A stretch of 16,167 bases of DNA from Verrucomicrobiota bacterium (GTDB lineage: Bacteria; Verrucomicrobiota; Verrucomicrobiia; Limisphaerales; CAIQOK01). Made by a program: the position numbers and the translations under genes. Below, piece by piece: positions 1 to 7,094 of the stretch. Positions within the stretch are counted from its first letter, which is position 1, and every line of letters begins with the position of its first letter. The stretch is taken from positions 1 through 16,167 of the forward strand of contig JANYDP010000496.1 in NCBI GenBank assembly GCA_025363535.1, in the 5' to 3' direction. Below the pieces are notes generated by a model that saw nothing but the letters and a program-made list of their open reading frames with translations, had not been told where the DNA came from and did no database searches.

Positions 1-41
1 TGCACCGTGAGCGTGGAGACGATGAAGATCGTGTCGGCCAT
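1..41 (-). CDS. possible N-terminus of a membrane protein, cut by window edge
   Basis: Read on the minus strand from an ATG at 41, the sequence gives MADTIFIVSTLTV, a hydrophobic N-terminus that could begin a membrane segment. An AAGGAG-like stretch lies upstream, but about 18 nt from the ATG, which is far for a ribosome binding site. The plus strand is also open over 1-60 and ends in TGA (last residues KIVSAMSSAKE), so the segment could instead be the C-terminus of a plus-strand gene. Too little is visible to decide or to name a function. Confidence 0.2.
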   Translation of the reverse strand, partial: MADTIFIVSTLTV

Positions 42-61
42 GTCGTCGGCAAAAGAGTGAT

Positions 62-106
62 ACTCCTTACCCCCAGCCCTCTCCGCGTTTGGGCGAGGAG
101 AAGGAG
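62..106. repeat. imperfect inverted repeat, low-complexity C/T then G/A stretch
   Basis: A pyrimidine-rich half starting CTCCTTACCCCCAGCC is followed by a purine-rich half ending GAGGAGAAGGAG, so the ends can pair (CTCCTT with AAGGAG). It resembles the short palindromic intergenic repeats common in repeat-rich genomes. No further copy is seen in this window. Confidence 0.35.
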
Positions 107-128
107 AAGAATTTTTGTGGGACGCTGA

Positions 129-206
129 CCCAGGGCGCGTGCAGTGCTGGCGCACGGCCACCATCTTACTTGCCCTGGGCTGTTATCTTTCAGGCTTACA
201 GCCTGA
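129..206. repeat. two nested/adjacent hairpins in the gene-free left end
   Basis: CCCAGGGC (129-136) is the exact reverse complement of GCCCTGGG (172-179), with a 35-nt loop. TCAGGC (190-195) pairs with GCCTGA (201-206) around a 5-nt loop. Apart from these hairpins, the putative partial gene and the glmS-tail copy at 240-293, I see nothing coding in 61-314. It may be a dispersed repeat, but that needs copies elsewhere in the genome. Confidence 0.3.
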
Positions 207-239
207 CGGAATCAAGGCAACCGCTTCCCAATTTCCCCC

Positions 240-293
240 TCACTCCACCGTCACGCTCTTGGCCAGATTGCGCGGCTTGTCCACGTCGCAGCC
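240..293 (-). pseudogene. orphan copy of the glmS 3' end (copy A)
   Basis: On the minus strand this 54-bp stretch encodes GCDVDKPRNLAKSVTVE followed by TGA, exactly the last 17 residues and stop of the glmS product at 3911-5767. At nucleotide level it matches 50 of 54 bases of 3911-3964, and the four differences are all synonymous. Similarity starts at the stop codon and is lost just beyond 293, so there is no gene body attached. It is in the same orientation as glmS and about 3.6 kb downstream of it. The best reading is a direct repeat left by insertion at the glmS 3' end. Confidence 0.85.
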
Positions 294-314
294 TGCAAAT
301 GATGCCTAAAATTT

Positions 315-665
315 TCACGCGTAACGTTTAGTGGAAACTAAAAAATCCGCCAATTGTTTCAACAAGCGACGGTGCCGTTCCGTCGAAATGTCTCCGATCG
401 AACCGATAATCTGCTGCGGGGTGTAAATCGCCAGAAATCCGACGCGAATCAGTGAATCCATTTGCAGTCCGCTGGCGGCAAAATCAGGATCTCGTTGCAG
501 AATCAATTCATCCAAGCCGCGCACTTGCTGGCGCGACTGACTGCTGATGCCGCAAACCAGAAAATCACCGAACGGAGGCAGGATTCTCAAGAGGATTGCC
601 GGTCGCGGTTTTCGCTGGCCATCGGCCTGCGGCAGCGAGACGAGGATTACGTTCCCTTCGTTCAT
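315..665 (-). CDS. PemK/MazF-type toxin (endoribonuclease of a type II toxin-antitoxin pair)
   Basis: This 116-residue protein resembles the PemK/MazF family, ribosome-independent or -dependent mRNA interferases neutralised by a small partner. The start chosen gives MNEGNVILVSLPQADGQRKP and then RPAILL, matching the family's N-terminal pattern G-x-V-x-x-V-x-x-P followed by K-x-R-P-A-x-x-L. A second family block is DSLIRVGFLAIYTPQQIIGS, near residues 65-85. The frame is open for 34 more codons upstream, but the chosen ATG overlaps the stop of the antitoxin by 4 nt (ATGA), the usual translational coupling. The module sits between two orphan glmS-tail copies, which suggests it is mobile cargo. 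The family assignment rests on motif recognition; RNase activity and cleavage site are unknown. Confidence 0.75.
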   Translation of the reverse strand: MNEGNVILVSLPQADGQRKPRPAILLRILPPFGDFLVCGISSQSRQQVRGLDELILQRDPDFAASGLQMDSLIRVGFLAIYTPQQIIGSIGDISTERHRRLLKQLADFLVSTKRYA

Positions 666-871
666 TGGTGCGGCGTTTCGCGCAGCACGGCACCGGAATA
701 ATCGGGTTCGTCGTCGCCATAAGCGCGGGCGAAACCGGCTTGCGACGCGGCCAACCATGCCTGCCATTGGGGATCATTTTCCTTTGAGGTTCGGCGGAGG
801 TAATCGGCCAATTCGAGGCGGTCTTCGACGGAAAGAATGTCAACGGCTCGTTTTAGTTCGGCGACGCTCAT
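662..871 (-). CDS. antitoxin of the adjacent PemK/MazF-like toxin
   Basis: A 69-residue protein beginning MSVAELKRAVDILSVEDRLE, encoded directly upstream of the toxin and overlapping its start by 4 nt. The N-terminal half is predicted helical and acidic/basic mixed, and resembles small addiction-module components; the C-terminal half (with QWQAWLAASQ and DDEPDYSG) is likely to wrap the toxin, as is usual for such partners. No DNA-binding domain can be named with certainty. The frame extends 21 codons further upstream, but the internal ATG at 871 fits the size and the start of the conserved-looking segment. No convincing Shine-Dalgarno sequence is visible. The call rests mainly on gene order and size. 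Confidence 0.65.
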   Translation of the reverse strand: MSVAELKRAVDILSVEDRLELADYLRRTSKENDPQWQAWLAASQAGFARAYGDDEPDYSGAVLRETPHQ

Positions 872-941
872 GGGCAAACAGTGCCTGATGCGGATGGATT
901 TGGCAAACGCGATTCCGGAACCAGCAAGCATCAAAATCGCC

Positions 942-1033
942 TTGCTCCACCGTCACGCTCTTGGCCAGATTGCAGAGCTAGTCCATGTCGCCGCCGTGTT
1001 GTGATCGGACAGCAATGGCAACGGTACGGAGAG
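942..1033 (-). pseudogene. decayed orphan copy of the glmS 3' end (copy B)
   Basis: The minus strand still reads NLAKSVTVE over its last codons, but the stop has become CAA, an in-frame TAG interrupts the DKPRN region, and about 10 bp are missing beyond 995, shifting the frame. Past that gap the similarity resumes as V-P-L-x-L-L-S-x-H, matching the resident VPLQLLSYH. Over the 54 bp next to the stop it matches the resident glmS at 42 positions and copy A at 46. It separates the toxin-antitoxin pair from the phosphoesterase gene and lies in glmS orientation. Confidence 0.8.
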
Positions 1034-1084
1034 GGTTTGTTACGAGCCGGACACCTCTTTAACGGAATTAAAAGCCTCCCACCG

Positions 1085-3772
1085 CTAATCCGCATCCACC
1101 ACCTTGACCGCCCATTCTGGATACGGTGTCTCCGAACCTTTCATCGCCCGCCAGAGAATGCGGTTGAGCAGATCTTCCGGGCATTGATCCGGTTTTTCCA
1201 GCGGCAGCTTCGCCGAGGCATACGCGTCTTTGCGCAGCGCGGCGTTGGAAATTTTCTTCGGCGCGCGGTTCATCTCGTCGAGCGGCACCTGGTTCGGCAC
1301 GGCGGCGAACGGGGCAAGGTCCGGCGTGTTGGTAAAGCAATCGAACATCGGTGTCGCCGTCGCGTCCATTTGATTCATCGGCGGCAGGCCCAGGATGAGT
1401 TCGATCGTGCGCAACAGGCTGGTCTGATTGTATTGCGTGCGGACGACCGCGCCGCGCTTAGTGAACGGGCTGATGACATACGCTGTCGTGCGGTAACCGC
1501 TCACATGATCCCAGCCGGCTTGCGGATCATCTTCGATGGCGAAGATGCAGGTGTCCTTCCAGAATTTACTCTGGCTCACGGCCTCGACAATTTTTCCCAC
1601 CGCAAGATCGTTGTCCGCCACCTGCGCGGCGGGCGTGGGCAGGCCGGCCTTGGTGCCGCTGGTGTGGTCGGCGTTCAACCACAGAATCGTCAAGTCCGGC
1701 AGGCGGCCCGTGGTCTCGTCGCCTTTCAACTCTTCGATGAACCGTGCGGCGCGCACCTGGTCCGGCACGTTCAAATCCCAGCCCGGCGAATTGGTCACGA
1801 TGTACGGCCGGAGGGCTTCGACATCCGGCTCGCTCCGGAAGCTGATGGCCTGAGTCTGGTTTGTGAAATCCCGGAAACATTCGGTCCAGGTCGGTTCGTT
1901 TGAGCGCGAGGAATTTTTCCACCGGCGGAAGTTGGTGCAGAATTCACCGAAGTCGCGAAACGTTTTGCCGTGGGCGAGCGCGTTGTCCCAGATGAAGCCG
2001 CTGGAGGCGTAGGCGAGCGCGTCCTTGTCATTTTCACCGCCGCCGCTCGGATAGCTGCGCGGCCAGCTTGCGAACGAACGTTCGACATATTCCGTGGCGA
2101 TCGCCGTGTCGGTCCAGTTGTGTCCGTCGGCGCTGAGAATGCCCGAGCAGTAGGTGTTGTCGAGCAGCGCGAATTCGCGCACCAGCTTGTGCTGGTTCGG
2201 GGTGACGCGCTCGCCGAAGGTGCATAAATCTGCGGCCCCGTTGCCTTCCTTGATGTCCCCGAGCACCTGGTCGTAAGTGCGGTTTTCTTTGATGATGTAA
2301 ATCACATGCTTGAACACGCTCGGCTCGCCGACGCGTTCCGGCACGGGCTGCGCCGGTTGGCCGACCCGCGCCGGCAGTTTCGCCTGCGCGAGCAGCCGGT
2401 AACGCAAATTTACCAGCGCCGTCTGCGTGAACTGTTCCAGCGTGCGCGCTGTCGGCAAAGGCACGAGCGAGACGGAACCGTTGTATTGCTTGGAATTAAA
2501 TTCCGGTTCGCCATTTGTGCGGCGCGGCCGGCCCGGCGGCAGACCCTTGATGTTTGCAACGCAGATCATTTTGTGCCGGGTGTCGAACGCAATCGCGCCG
2601 GGAAACCAGCCGACGGGAACCAGGCCGAGCAATTGGGAGCTGCCGGGTTTGAATTGAAAAATCGCGACGGCGTTTTGCGTGCCGTTGCAGACAAAAAGTT
2701 TTTTGCCGGAGCGATCAAACGCGAGTGCGTTGGGCTGCGCACCGAACGGATCGCCGGGATGCTGCCGGGCACAAATCGTCTCGACGATTTTGTCCGTGCG
2801 CGTGTCAATGACGCTCAAGGTATCGCTGCCCGCGTTGGCCACGACCAGCCAGCGGCCGCCCGGTGCCAGAGCGAGTGCCGAGGCGTGCAGACCTGTGAGA
2901 ATTTCTGGTTGGAGCGCGCCGGTTTCGGAGTTGTGCCCGAGGTCAATCACCGACACCGAGCCTTCGCTGGCAATGCTCCGACCATCCACCCGCACGCGCG
3001 TGCCGCGACCGGCCGGCCCGGTGACGCTGTTCGCATCTGGCCGGCGTCCACCCCAGTTGCTCACGTAAACTTTCCGGCCGGCGAGCACGACATCGAATGG
3101 TGCGAAGCCAACGTCCCAGGTCCGCAGCAAGCGGCCCGTCGCCGCGTCCAGTTCGGCGAGGTGGTTGGAAAGATTCAGCGCGACATAAAGTTTTTTGCCG
3201 TCGCGCGAAACGGCGAGGCCGGCGGGAATTTCGTTCGTGCGGCCCGTGGCCTGGACGGACGGCAGCGGAATCGTGAAGAGCGGGGAAATTTTCCGGTCGT
3301 TGCCGACGCCAAACACCTTGATGTCGCCGTTCACGTTCGCCAGATAAATCCGCGCGCCGTCCGGGGAAAACGTCAGGCCGGTGAAGCTGACCTGCGACTT
3401 CTCGTCGGGGTCGAGAATGTCCGGAGAGGCCGGTGCCGGTTGCAAAACCGTTTCGGAAAGAAAGGGAACGCGCTGCAAAATTTTCCCCGTCGCTGGATCA
3501 AGGGCGACCAGCTCGTGCGTCAGTCCGGCGGTCACGAGCGTTGCCCCGTCAGGACTGAGGGCAAGCACCTGCGGCCGCAGGCCGGGAAGGTTGATGAAAA
3601 TTCCGGCGGGCGTGAGGGTTTGATTTGCCGGCGTGAGAAAACGATTGGTGCCGGCGGCCCCGACGACTTCGGTCGTGGCGTCGAACATATCCGCAGCGGT
3701 TCCCGGCGATGGCCAGTAGAAGAGGATCAGGGCGAAGACCCCGAACATTTGACCAAAGACGGTGGTTTTCAT
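1085..3772 (-). CDS. secreted YncE-like beta-propeller / alkaline-phosphatase-type phosphoesterase
   Basis: An 895-residue exported protein. The chosen start gives MKTTVFGQMFGVFALILFYW and then PSPGTAA, a typical signal peptide with a likely cut after TAA; the frame is open 24 codons further upstream without a comparable leader. Residues about 40-460 hold YVTN/YncE-style propeller repeats (LALSPDGATLVTAGL, LAVSRDGKKLYVALN, DTLSVIDTRTDKIVETI). Residues about 485-830 match the phosphoesterase family, with E496-N-R-T-Y-D, the D549-G-H segment and E747-D-D followed by D755-H-V, likely metal ligands and active-site residues. Related proteins are annotated as bifunctional YncE/alkaline phosphatase family proteins; substrate is unknown. 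It is the only gene between glmS and orphan tail B and follows glmS in the same direction, so it looks like inserted cargo. Confidence 0.85.
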   Translation of the reverse strand: MKTTVFGQMFGVFALILFYWPSPGTAADMFDATTEVVGAAGTNRFLTPANQTLTPAGIFINLPGLRPQVLALSPDGATLVTAGLTHELVALDPATGKILQRVPFLSETVLQPAPASPDILDPDEKSQVSFTGLTFSPDGARIYLANVNGDIKVFGVGNDRKISPLFTIPLPSVQATGRTNEIPAGLAVSRDGKKLYVALNLSNHLAELDAATGRLLRTWDVGFAPFDVVLAGRKVYVSNWGGRRPDANSVTGPAGRGTRVRVDGRSIASEGSVSVIDLGHNSETGALQPEILTGLHASALALAPGGRWLVVANAGSDTLSVIDTRTDKIVETICARQHPGDPFGAQPNALAFDRSGKKLFVCNGTQNAVAIFQFKPGSSQLLGLVPVGWFPGAIAFDTRHKMICVANIKGLPPGRPRRTNGEPEFNSKQYNGSVSLVPLPTARTLEQFTQTALVNLRYRLLAQAKLPARVGQPAQPVPERVGEPSVFKHVIYIIKENRTYDQVLGDIKEGNGAADLCTFGERVTPNQHKLVREFALLDNTYCSGILSADGHNWTDTAIATEYVERSFASWPRSYPSGGGENDKDALAYASSGFIWDNALAHGKTFRDFGEFCTNFRRWKNSSRSNEPTWTECFRDFTNQTQAISFRSEPDVEALRPYIVTNSPGWDLNVPDQVRAARFIEELKGDETTGRLPDLTILWLNADHTSGTKAGLPTPAAQVADNDLAVGKIVEAVSQSKFWKDTCIFAIEDDPQAGWDHVSGYRTTAYVISPFTKRGAVVRTQYNQTSLLRTIELILGLPPMNQMDATATPMFDCFTNTPDLAPFAAVPNQVPLDEMNRAPKKISNAALRKDAYASAKLPLEKPDQCPEDLLNRILWRAMKGSETPYPEWAVKVVDAD

Positions 3773-3910
3773 GGTGCGAAATAATGGCCAGGGCGTGGAT
3801 GTTTGAGCAACACCAAATCCTATTCGCATGTGCTGTGGGCGCACCTGGCGTTTAAGCCGGAAGCCGCTCGGATCAGCCTAGATGATTGCTGCAACGTCGA
3901 GTCGGGCGAC

Positions 3911-5767
3911 TCACTCCACTGTCACGCTCTTGGCGAGGTTGCGCGGCTTGTCCACATCGCAGCCGCGCGCGACGGCCATGTGGTAGGACAGCAGTTGCAG
4001 CGGCACGGTGGCGAGCAAGGGATTGACCGGCTCCAAAGTCTTCGGCAGATAAATCACGTCGGCGGCAACTTTGCTGATTTCCGTGTCGCCTTCCGTGGCG
4101 ATGGCGATAATCGGCCCCTTGCGCGCACGGATCATGGCCAGGTTGGCCATGGTCTTGTCGTACATGGAATCCTGCGGCACGAGAAACACCGTCGGCGTCT
4201 TCTCATCAATCAAGGCAATCGGGCCGTGCTTCATTTCCGCCGCCGAATAACCCTCGGCGTGGATGTAGGAAATTTCCTTGAGCTTCAACGCGCCTTCGAG
4301 CGCGATCGGATAATTGTAGCCGCGTGACAGGAAGAAGAAATCTTCCGCCGTCGCATACTTCTGGGCGATGGCTTTGATGGTGTCGGATTGCGCGAGGAGG
4401 CTTTCGATCTGTTTGGGCGCGGCTTCAAGCGCCTTCAAAATTTCCTGCGCGCGGCCAGCCGACAACATTCGCATCCGTCCGAGATGCACCGCGAGCAGCG
4501 AAAGAATCGTGAGTGTGGAGACGAACGCTTTGGTCGAGGCCACGCCGATTTCCGGTCCGGCGTGCATGTAGATCCCGCCGTCCGATTCGCGCGCGATGGT
4601 GCTGCCGACGACGTTGACGATGGCCAGGGCTTTGTGGCCGCGCCGTTTGGCTTCGCGCAGGGCGGCAAGGGTGTCGGCAGTTTCGCCGGACTGCGAGAGG
4701 ACGAGCAGCACGGTGTTGCGTTCCAGCGGCGCGTTGCGATAACAAAATTCATGCGCAAACTCCACCTCGACCGGGATGTGCGCGAGTTCTTCGATCAGGT
4801 ATTCGCCCACAAGTGCCGCGTGCCAGCTCGTGCCGCTCGCCGCGATGACGATGCGTTCGATGCCGCGCAACTCCGCGAGGCTCATGTTCAAGCCGCCGAA
4901 ACGGGCGGTCGCGCTTTCGTGATCCACGCGGCCACGTAAAGCGTTTTCTACGGTGCGCGGCTGCTCGTAAATTTCCTTGAGCATGAAGTGCTCGTACTCG
5001 CCGCGCTCGGCATCCTGGGAATTAAATTCGAGCTTGCTGATCTGGACGTTGGCGGTGTCAGTGCCGAGATTCTGCACGTCGAACCGGTCGCCGGTGATGG
5101 TCGCCACGTCGTAGTCGTTCAGGTAAACCACCTGCCGCGTGTGCGCGACGATGGCGTTGGCGTCGCTGGCCACGAAATTTTCCCCGTCGCCGATGCCGAT
5201 GATGAGCGGCGAGCCGCGCCGCGCGCCGATGATGGTGCCAGGATGATCCTGGCTGACCACGGCAAGCCCGTAAGTGCCGATGACTTCGCGCAAGGCATCG
5301 CAGACCGCGAGGGCGAGCGGATTCGAGTCGCCATTTTTGCCGCGATGTTTTTCGTAATGTTCACCGATGAGATGCGCGAGAACCTCGGTGTCGGTGCTGG
5401 AGTGGAAGGTGTGGCCGGCCTTGGTCAGGCGCTGTTTGATGCGGTCGTAGTTTTCCATCACGCCGTTGTGGACGATGGCGATGCGGCCGGACTGGTCAAA
5501 GTGAGGATGGGAGTTTTCATCGCAGGGAACGCCGTGCGTGGCCCAGCGCGTGTGCCCGATGCCGAGGTGGCCGGTGAGGGGTTTTTCAATCAGCAGTTTG
5601 GCCAGGCCGTCGTTGATCTTGCCCTTGCGTTTGCGCACGAGCAGGTCGGCTTCCTGGAGGATGGCCACGCCGGCGCTGTCATAGCCGCGATACTCTAGGC
5701 GTCGCAAACCTTCGAGCAAAATGGGTGAGGCCGCTTTTTTTCCGACGTATCCGATGATTCCGCACAT
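3911..5767 (-). CDS. glmS: glutamine--fructose-6-phosphate aminotransferase (isomerizing)
   Basis: Cytosolic enzyme making glucosamine-6-phosphate and glutamate from fructose-6-phosphate and glutamine, the entry to UDP-GlcNAc for peptidoglycan. At 618 residues it has the family length. The nucleophile Cys2 follows the start (MCGIIGYVG). The glutaminase half shows RWATHG, HNGVMENY and STDTEV. The synthase half has two SIS domains, with SGTSWHAALVGEYLIEEL and SQSGETADTLAALREAKRRG in the first. The C-terminus DKPRNLAKSVTVE is the canonical ending that forms the sugar-binding tail. No glmS ribozyme is recognised in the short upstream region. Two extra copies of its 3' end lie downstream, so this end appears to be an insertion hotspot, and its last codons may have been replaced by an incoming element. 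Confidence 0.97.
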   Translation of the reverse strand: MCGIIGYVGKKAASPILLEGLRRLEYRGYDSAGVAILQEADLLVRKRKGKINDGLAKLLIEKPLTGHLGIGHTRWATHGVPCDENSHPHFDQSGRIAIVHNGVMENYDRIKQRLTKAGHTFHSSTDTEVLAHLIGEHYEKHRGKNGDSNPLALAVCDALREVIGTYGLAVVSQDHPGTIIGARRGSPLIIGIGDGENFVASDANAIVAHTRQVVYLNDYDVATITGDRFDVQNLGTDTANVQISKLEFNSQDAERGEYEHFMLKEIYEQPRTVENALRGRVDHESATARFGGLNMSLAELRGIERIVIAASGTSWHAALVGEYLIEELAHIPVEVEFAHEFCYRNAPLERNTVLLVLSQSGETADTLAALREAKRRGHKALAIVNVVGSTIARESDGGIYMHAGPEIGVASTKAFVSTLTILSLLAVHLGRMRMLSAGRAQEILKALEAAPKQIESLLAQSDTIKAIAQKYATAEDFFFLSRGYNYPIALEGALKLKEISYIHAEGYSAAEMKHGPIALIDEKTPTVFLVPQDSMYDKTMANLAMIRARKGPIIAIATEGDTEISKVAADVIYLPKTLEPVNPLLATVPLQLLSYHMAVARGCDVDKPRNLAKSVTVE

Positions 5768-5781
5768 AGTTATTGCATCGG

Positions 5782-5810
5782 TTTATACTTCAAGCGGGTG
5801 AAGAGGAAAA
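5782..5810 (-). promoter_or_regulatory. possible glmS promoter
   Basis: On the minus strand TATAAA (5782-5787) lies 14 nt upstream of the glmS ATG, with a weak TTTTCC 17 nt before it as -35. If used, the leader would be under about 10 nt. There is no Shine-Dalgarno sequence before the ATG. The -35 match is poor. Confidence 0.3.
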
Positions 5811-5869
5811 GCGGCAATTCGCCGAGTGCGGATTGAACTACGGATATTGCGGAGGTTTTGAACGCCGCA

Positions 5870-6086
5870 AGGGTCGCAAACTTTCAGCCCTGTCCCCAGT
5901 AATGGTGACATGCGGGTTTCCGGACTTCAGCTAGGATGATGTCGTTGTTGAGAGGCAAAGTGCAGTGTTCCGTGTGTGTTGTAAGGCGTCTGTCTGCCAC
6001 GCCGCTCCTTAACAAGATTGTTGCCGAAGTGGATTAGAAATTTGTTCTCACCGAGGGCCGGACGAAAGTCCGGCTCTCGTTTTTTT
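5870..6086 (+). ncRNA. possible small RNA in the 336-bp glmS-hemC spacer
   Basis: The spacer 5768-6103 contains no convincing coding region, yet it ends in a strong plus-strand terminator (6053-6086) although both neighbouring genes run on the minus strand. Something transcribed rightward should therefore lie between them. A small imperfect hairpin (TGTCCCC-AGTAAT-GGTGACA) lies near 5891-5911. I do not recognise 6S, tmRNA, SRP or RNase P RNA features, and no good sigma-70 promoter was found; the 5' end given is a guess. An alternative is a remnant of a lost gene. Confidence 0.25.
6053..6086 (+). terminator. Rho-independent terminator, plus strand
   Basis: GAGGGCCGGAC (6053-6063) pairs over 11 bp, with one G-U, with GTCCGGCTCTC (6068-6078) around a GAAA tetraloop, followed directly by GTTTTTTT. 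The U tract is on the plus strand only; the minus strand has no T run after the hairpin, so it is not an obvious terminator for hemC. Confidence 0.85.
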
Positions 6087-6103
6087 GTGGGATGATGCCA
6101 ACC

Positions 6104-7090
6104 TTACTTCAACTCCACCGCGATTTGCTTTCCAAGTTCGGCGGCTTCCGCGAGCGGACGTTCTCCTTCAGCGCGCTTGATGGTGTTGTGCAAAAAGGAA
6201 ATCGCGCGCATCTGGATTTTGTCACCGACAATTTCCGCATGAGCGCCCACCGGGCTTTGGCAGCCGCCGCCCATCGCCGCGAGAAACGAGCGCTCGGCCG
6301 TGACGCATTGAAACGTGTCGGGATGATTCAACTTGGCGCAGATTTTTTCGAGGCGATCATCGTTCGTGCGAATTTCAATGCCGATGGCGGCCTGGCCGAC
6401 GCAGGGGAGCATCACATCGGTGTCCAGAATCACCGCGAGCAAACCTTCCGGCACGGCGTCGCCGAGAATTTTTCCGTCCGGCGTGATTTTGAAATTCAAG
6501 CGCGTCATGCCGGCGAGCGCCAGTACGGTGGCGTCGAGTTCCGGTTTGTCCATGAGCTTCTGCATGCGCGTGGCGACGTTGCCGCGAATGTCCGCGATCT
6601 TGAGTTTGCCATGATGCACGAGCAACTGGGCCTTTCGCCGCGTGCTGCTGGTGGCGACGACGGCACCGGCGGGCAAATCCTTCACCTTCAAATGTGGCGC
6701 GTAACCCCGGCGTGCATCGCCCGCTACTTTCAAAAACGCGACGTCGCGGTAGATCAAAACATCCCGCACATCTTCACGCTTTCCCGTCGCGCCGAGCTTC
6801 AGGCCGGCCGGCAATTCCGTGGGCAGATCTTTCAAGCTGTGAACCGCGAGGTCCGCACTTTTGTCGAGCAGGGCGACTTCGAGTTCCTTCGTGAACAGTC
6901 CCTTGGGCAGGGTTTTGTTTTCCTGCGCGAGCGACGCCGTCTGCATTTTGTCGCCGGTGGTCTTGATGATTTTCAACTCGAACGCCTGGTCGGGAAAAGC
7001 CGCGCGGCATTGGGCGAGGATCATGTTGGACTGGGCGAGTGCGAGTGCGCTGCCACGGGTGGCGATGATGATGGGGGGGGTGGTTAGCAT
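6104..7090 (-). CDS. hemC: hydroxymethylbilane synthase (porphobilinogen deaminase)
   Basis: Polymerises four porphobilinogens into hydroxymethylbilane in heme/tetrapyrrole synthesis. The 328-residue protein shows the family blocks in order: IIIATRGSALALAQ at the N-terminus, LAVHSLKDLPTELPAGL, VVATSSTRRKAQLL, IADIRGNVATR, LPCVGQAAIGIE, and the dipyrromethane-cofactor loop GGGCQSPVGAHA with Cys277. The protein is slightly longer than the E. coli enzyme, partly through extra residues before the SSTRR block (around DARRGYAPHLKVKDL). It starts 4 bp after the hemA stop, so it is the last gene of the hemX-hemA-hemC operon. Codons 4-6 include a run of eight C. Its translation start lies 9 bp from the edge of the hairpin repeat at 7099-7166, which may affect initiation. 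Confidence 0.96.
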   Translation of the reverse strand: MLTTPPIIIATRGSALALAQSNMILAQCRAAFPDQAFELKIIKTTGDKMQTASLAQENKTLPKGLFTKELEVALLDKSADLAVHSLKDLPTELPAGLKLGATGKREDVRDVLIYRDVAFLKVAGDARRGYAPHLKVKDLPAGAVVATSSTRRKAQLLVHHGKLKIADIRGNVATRMQKLMDKPELDATVLALAGMTRLNFKITPDGKILGDAVPEGLLAVILDTDVMLPCVGQAAIGIEIRTNDDRLEKICAKLNHPDTFQCVTAERSFLAAMGGGCQSPVGAHAEIVGDKIQMRAISFLHNTIKRAEGERPLAEAAELGKQIAVELK

Positions 7091-7094
7091 GTTC

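Noticed and set aside
881..1903. Open frame of 340 codons on the plus strand spanning glmS-tail copy B and the phosphoesterase 3' end
   Set aside because: It crosses the pseudogene copy and lies antisense to clear coding sequence; no recognisable domain.
2306..3784. Long open frame on the plus strand (492 codons) opposite the phosphoesterase gene
   Set aside because: Its composition is Arg/Gly/Ala-rich with no family motif, while the minus strand shows a signal peptide, propeller repeats and catalytic motifs. It is an antisense shadow.
240..3964. Classical Tn7 insertion downstream of glmS
   Set aside because: No Tn7-like ends or Tns proteins are visible, and Tn7 does not duplicate the glmS coding end.
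6053..6086. Resemblance of GACGAAAGTCCGG to the RNase P RNA GAGGAAAGTCC box
   Set aside because: Here it is simply the loop and stem of a terminator; no other RNase P RNA core elements follow.
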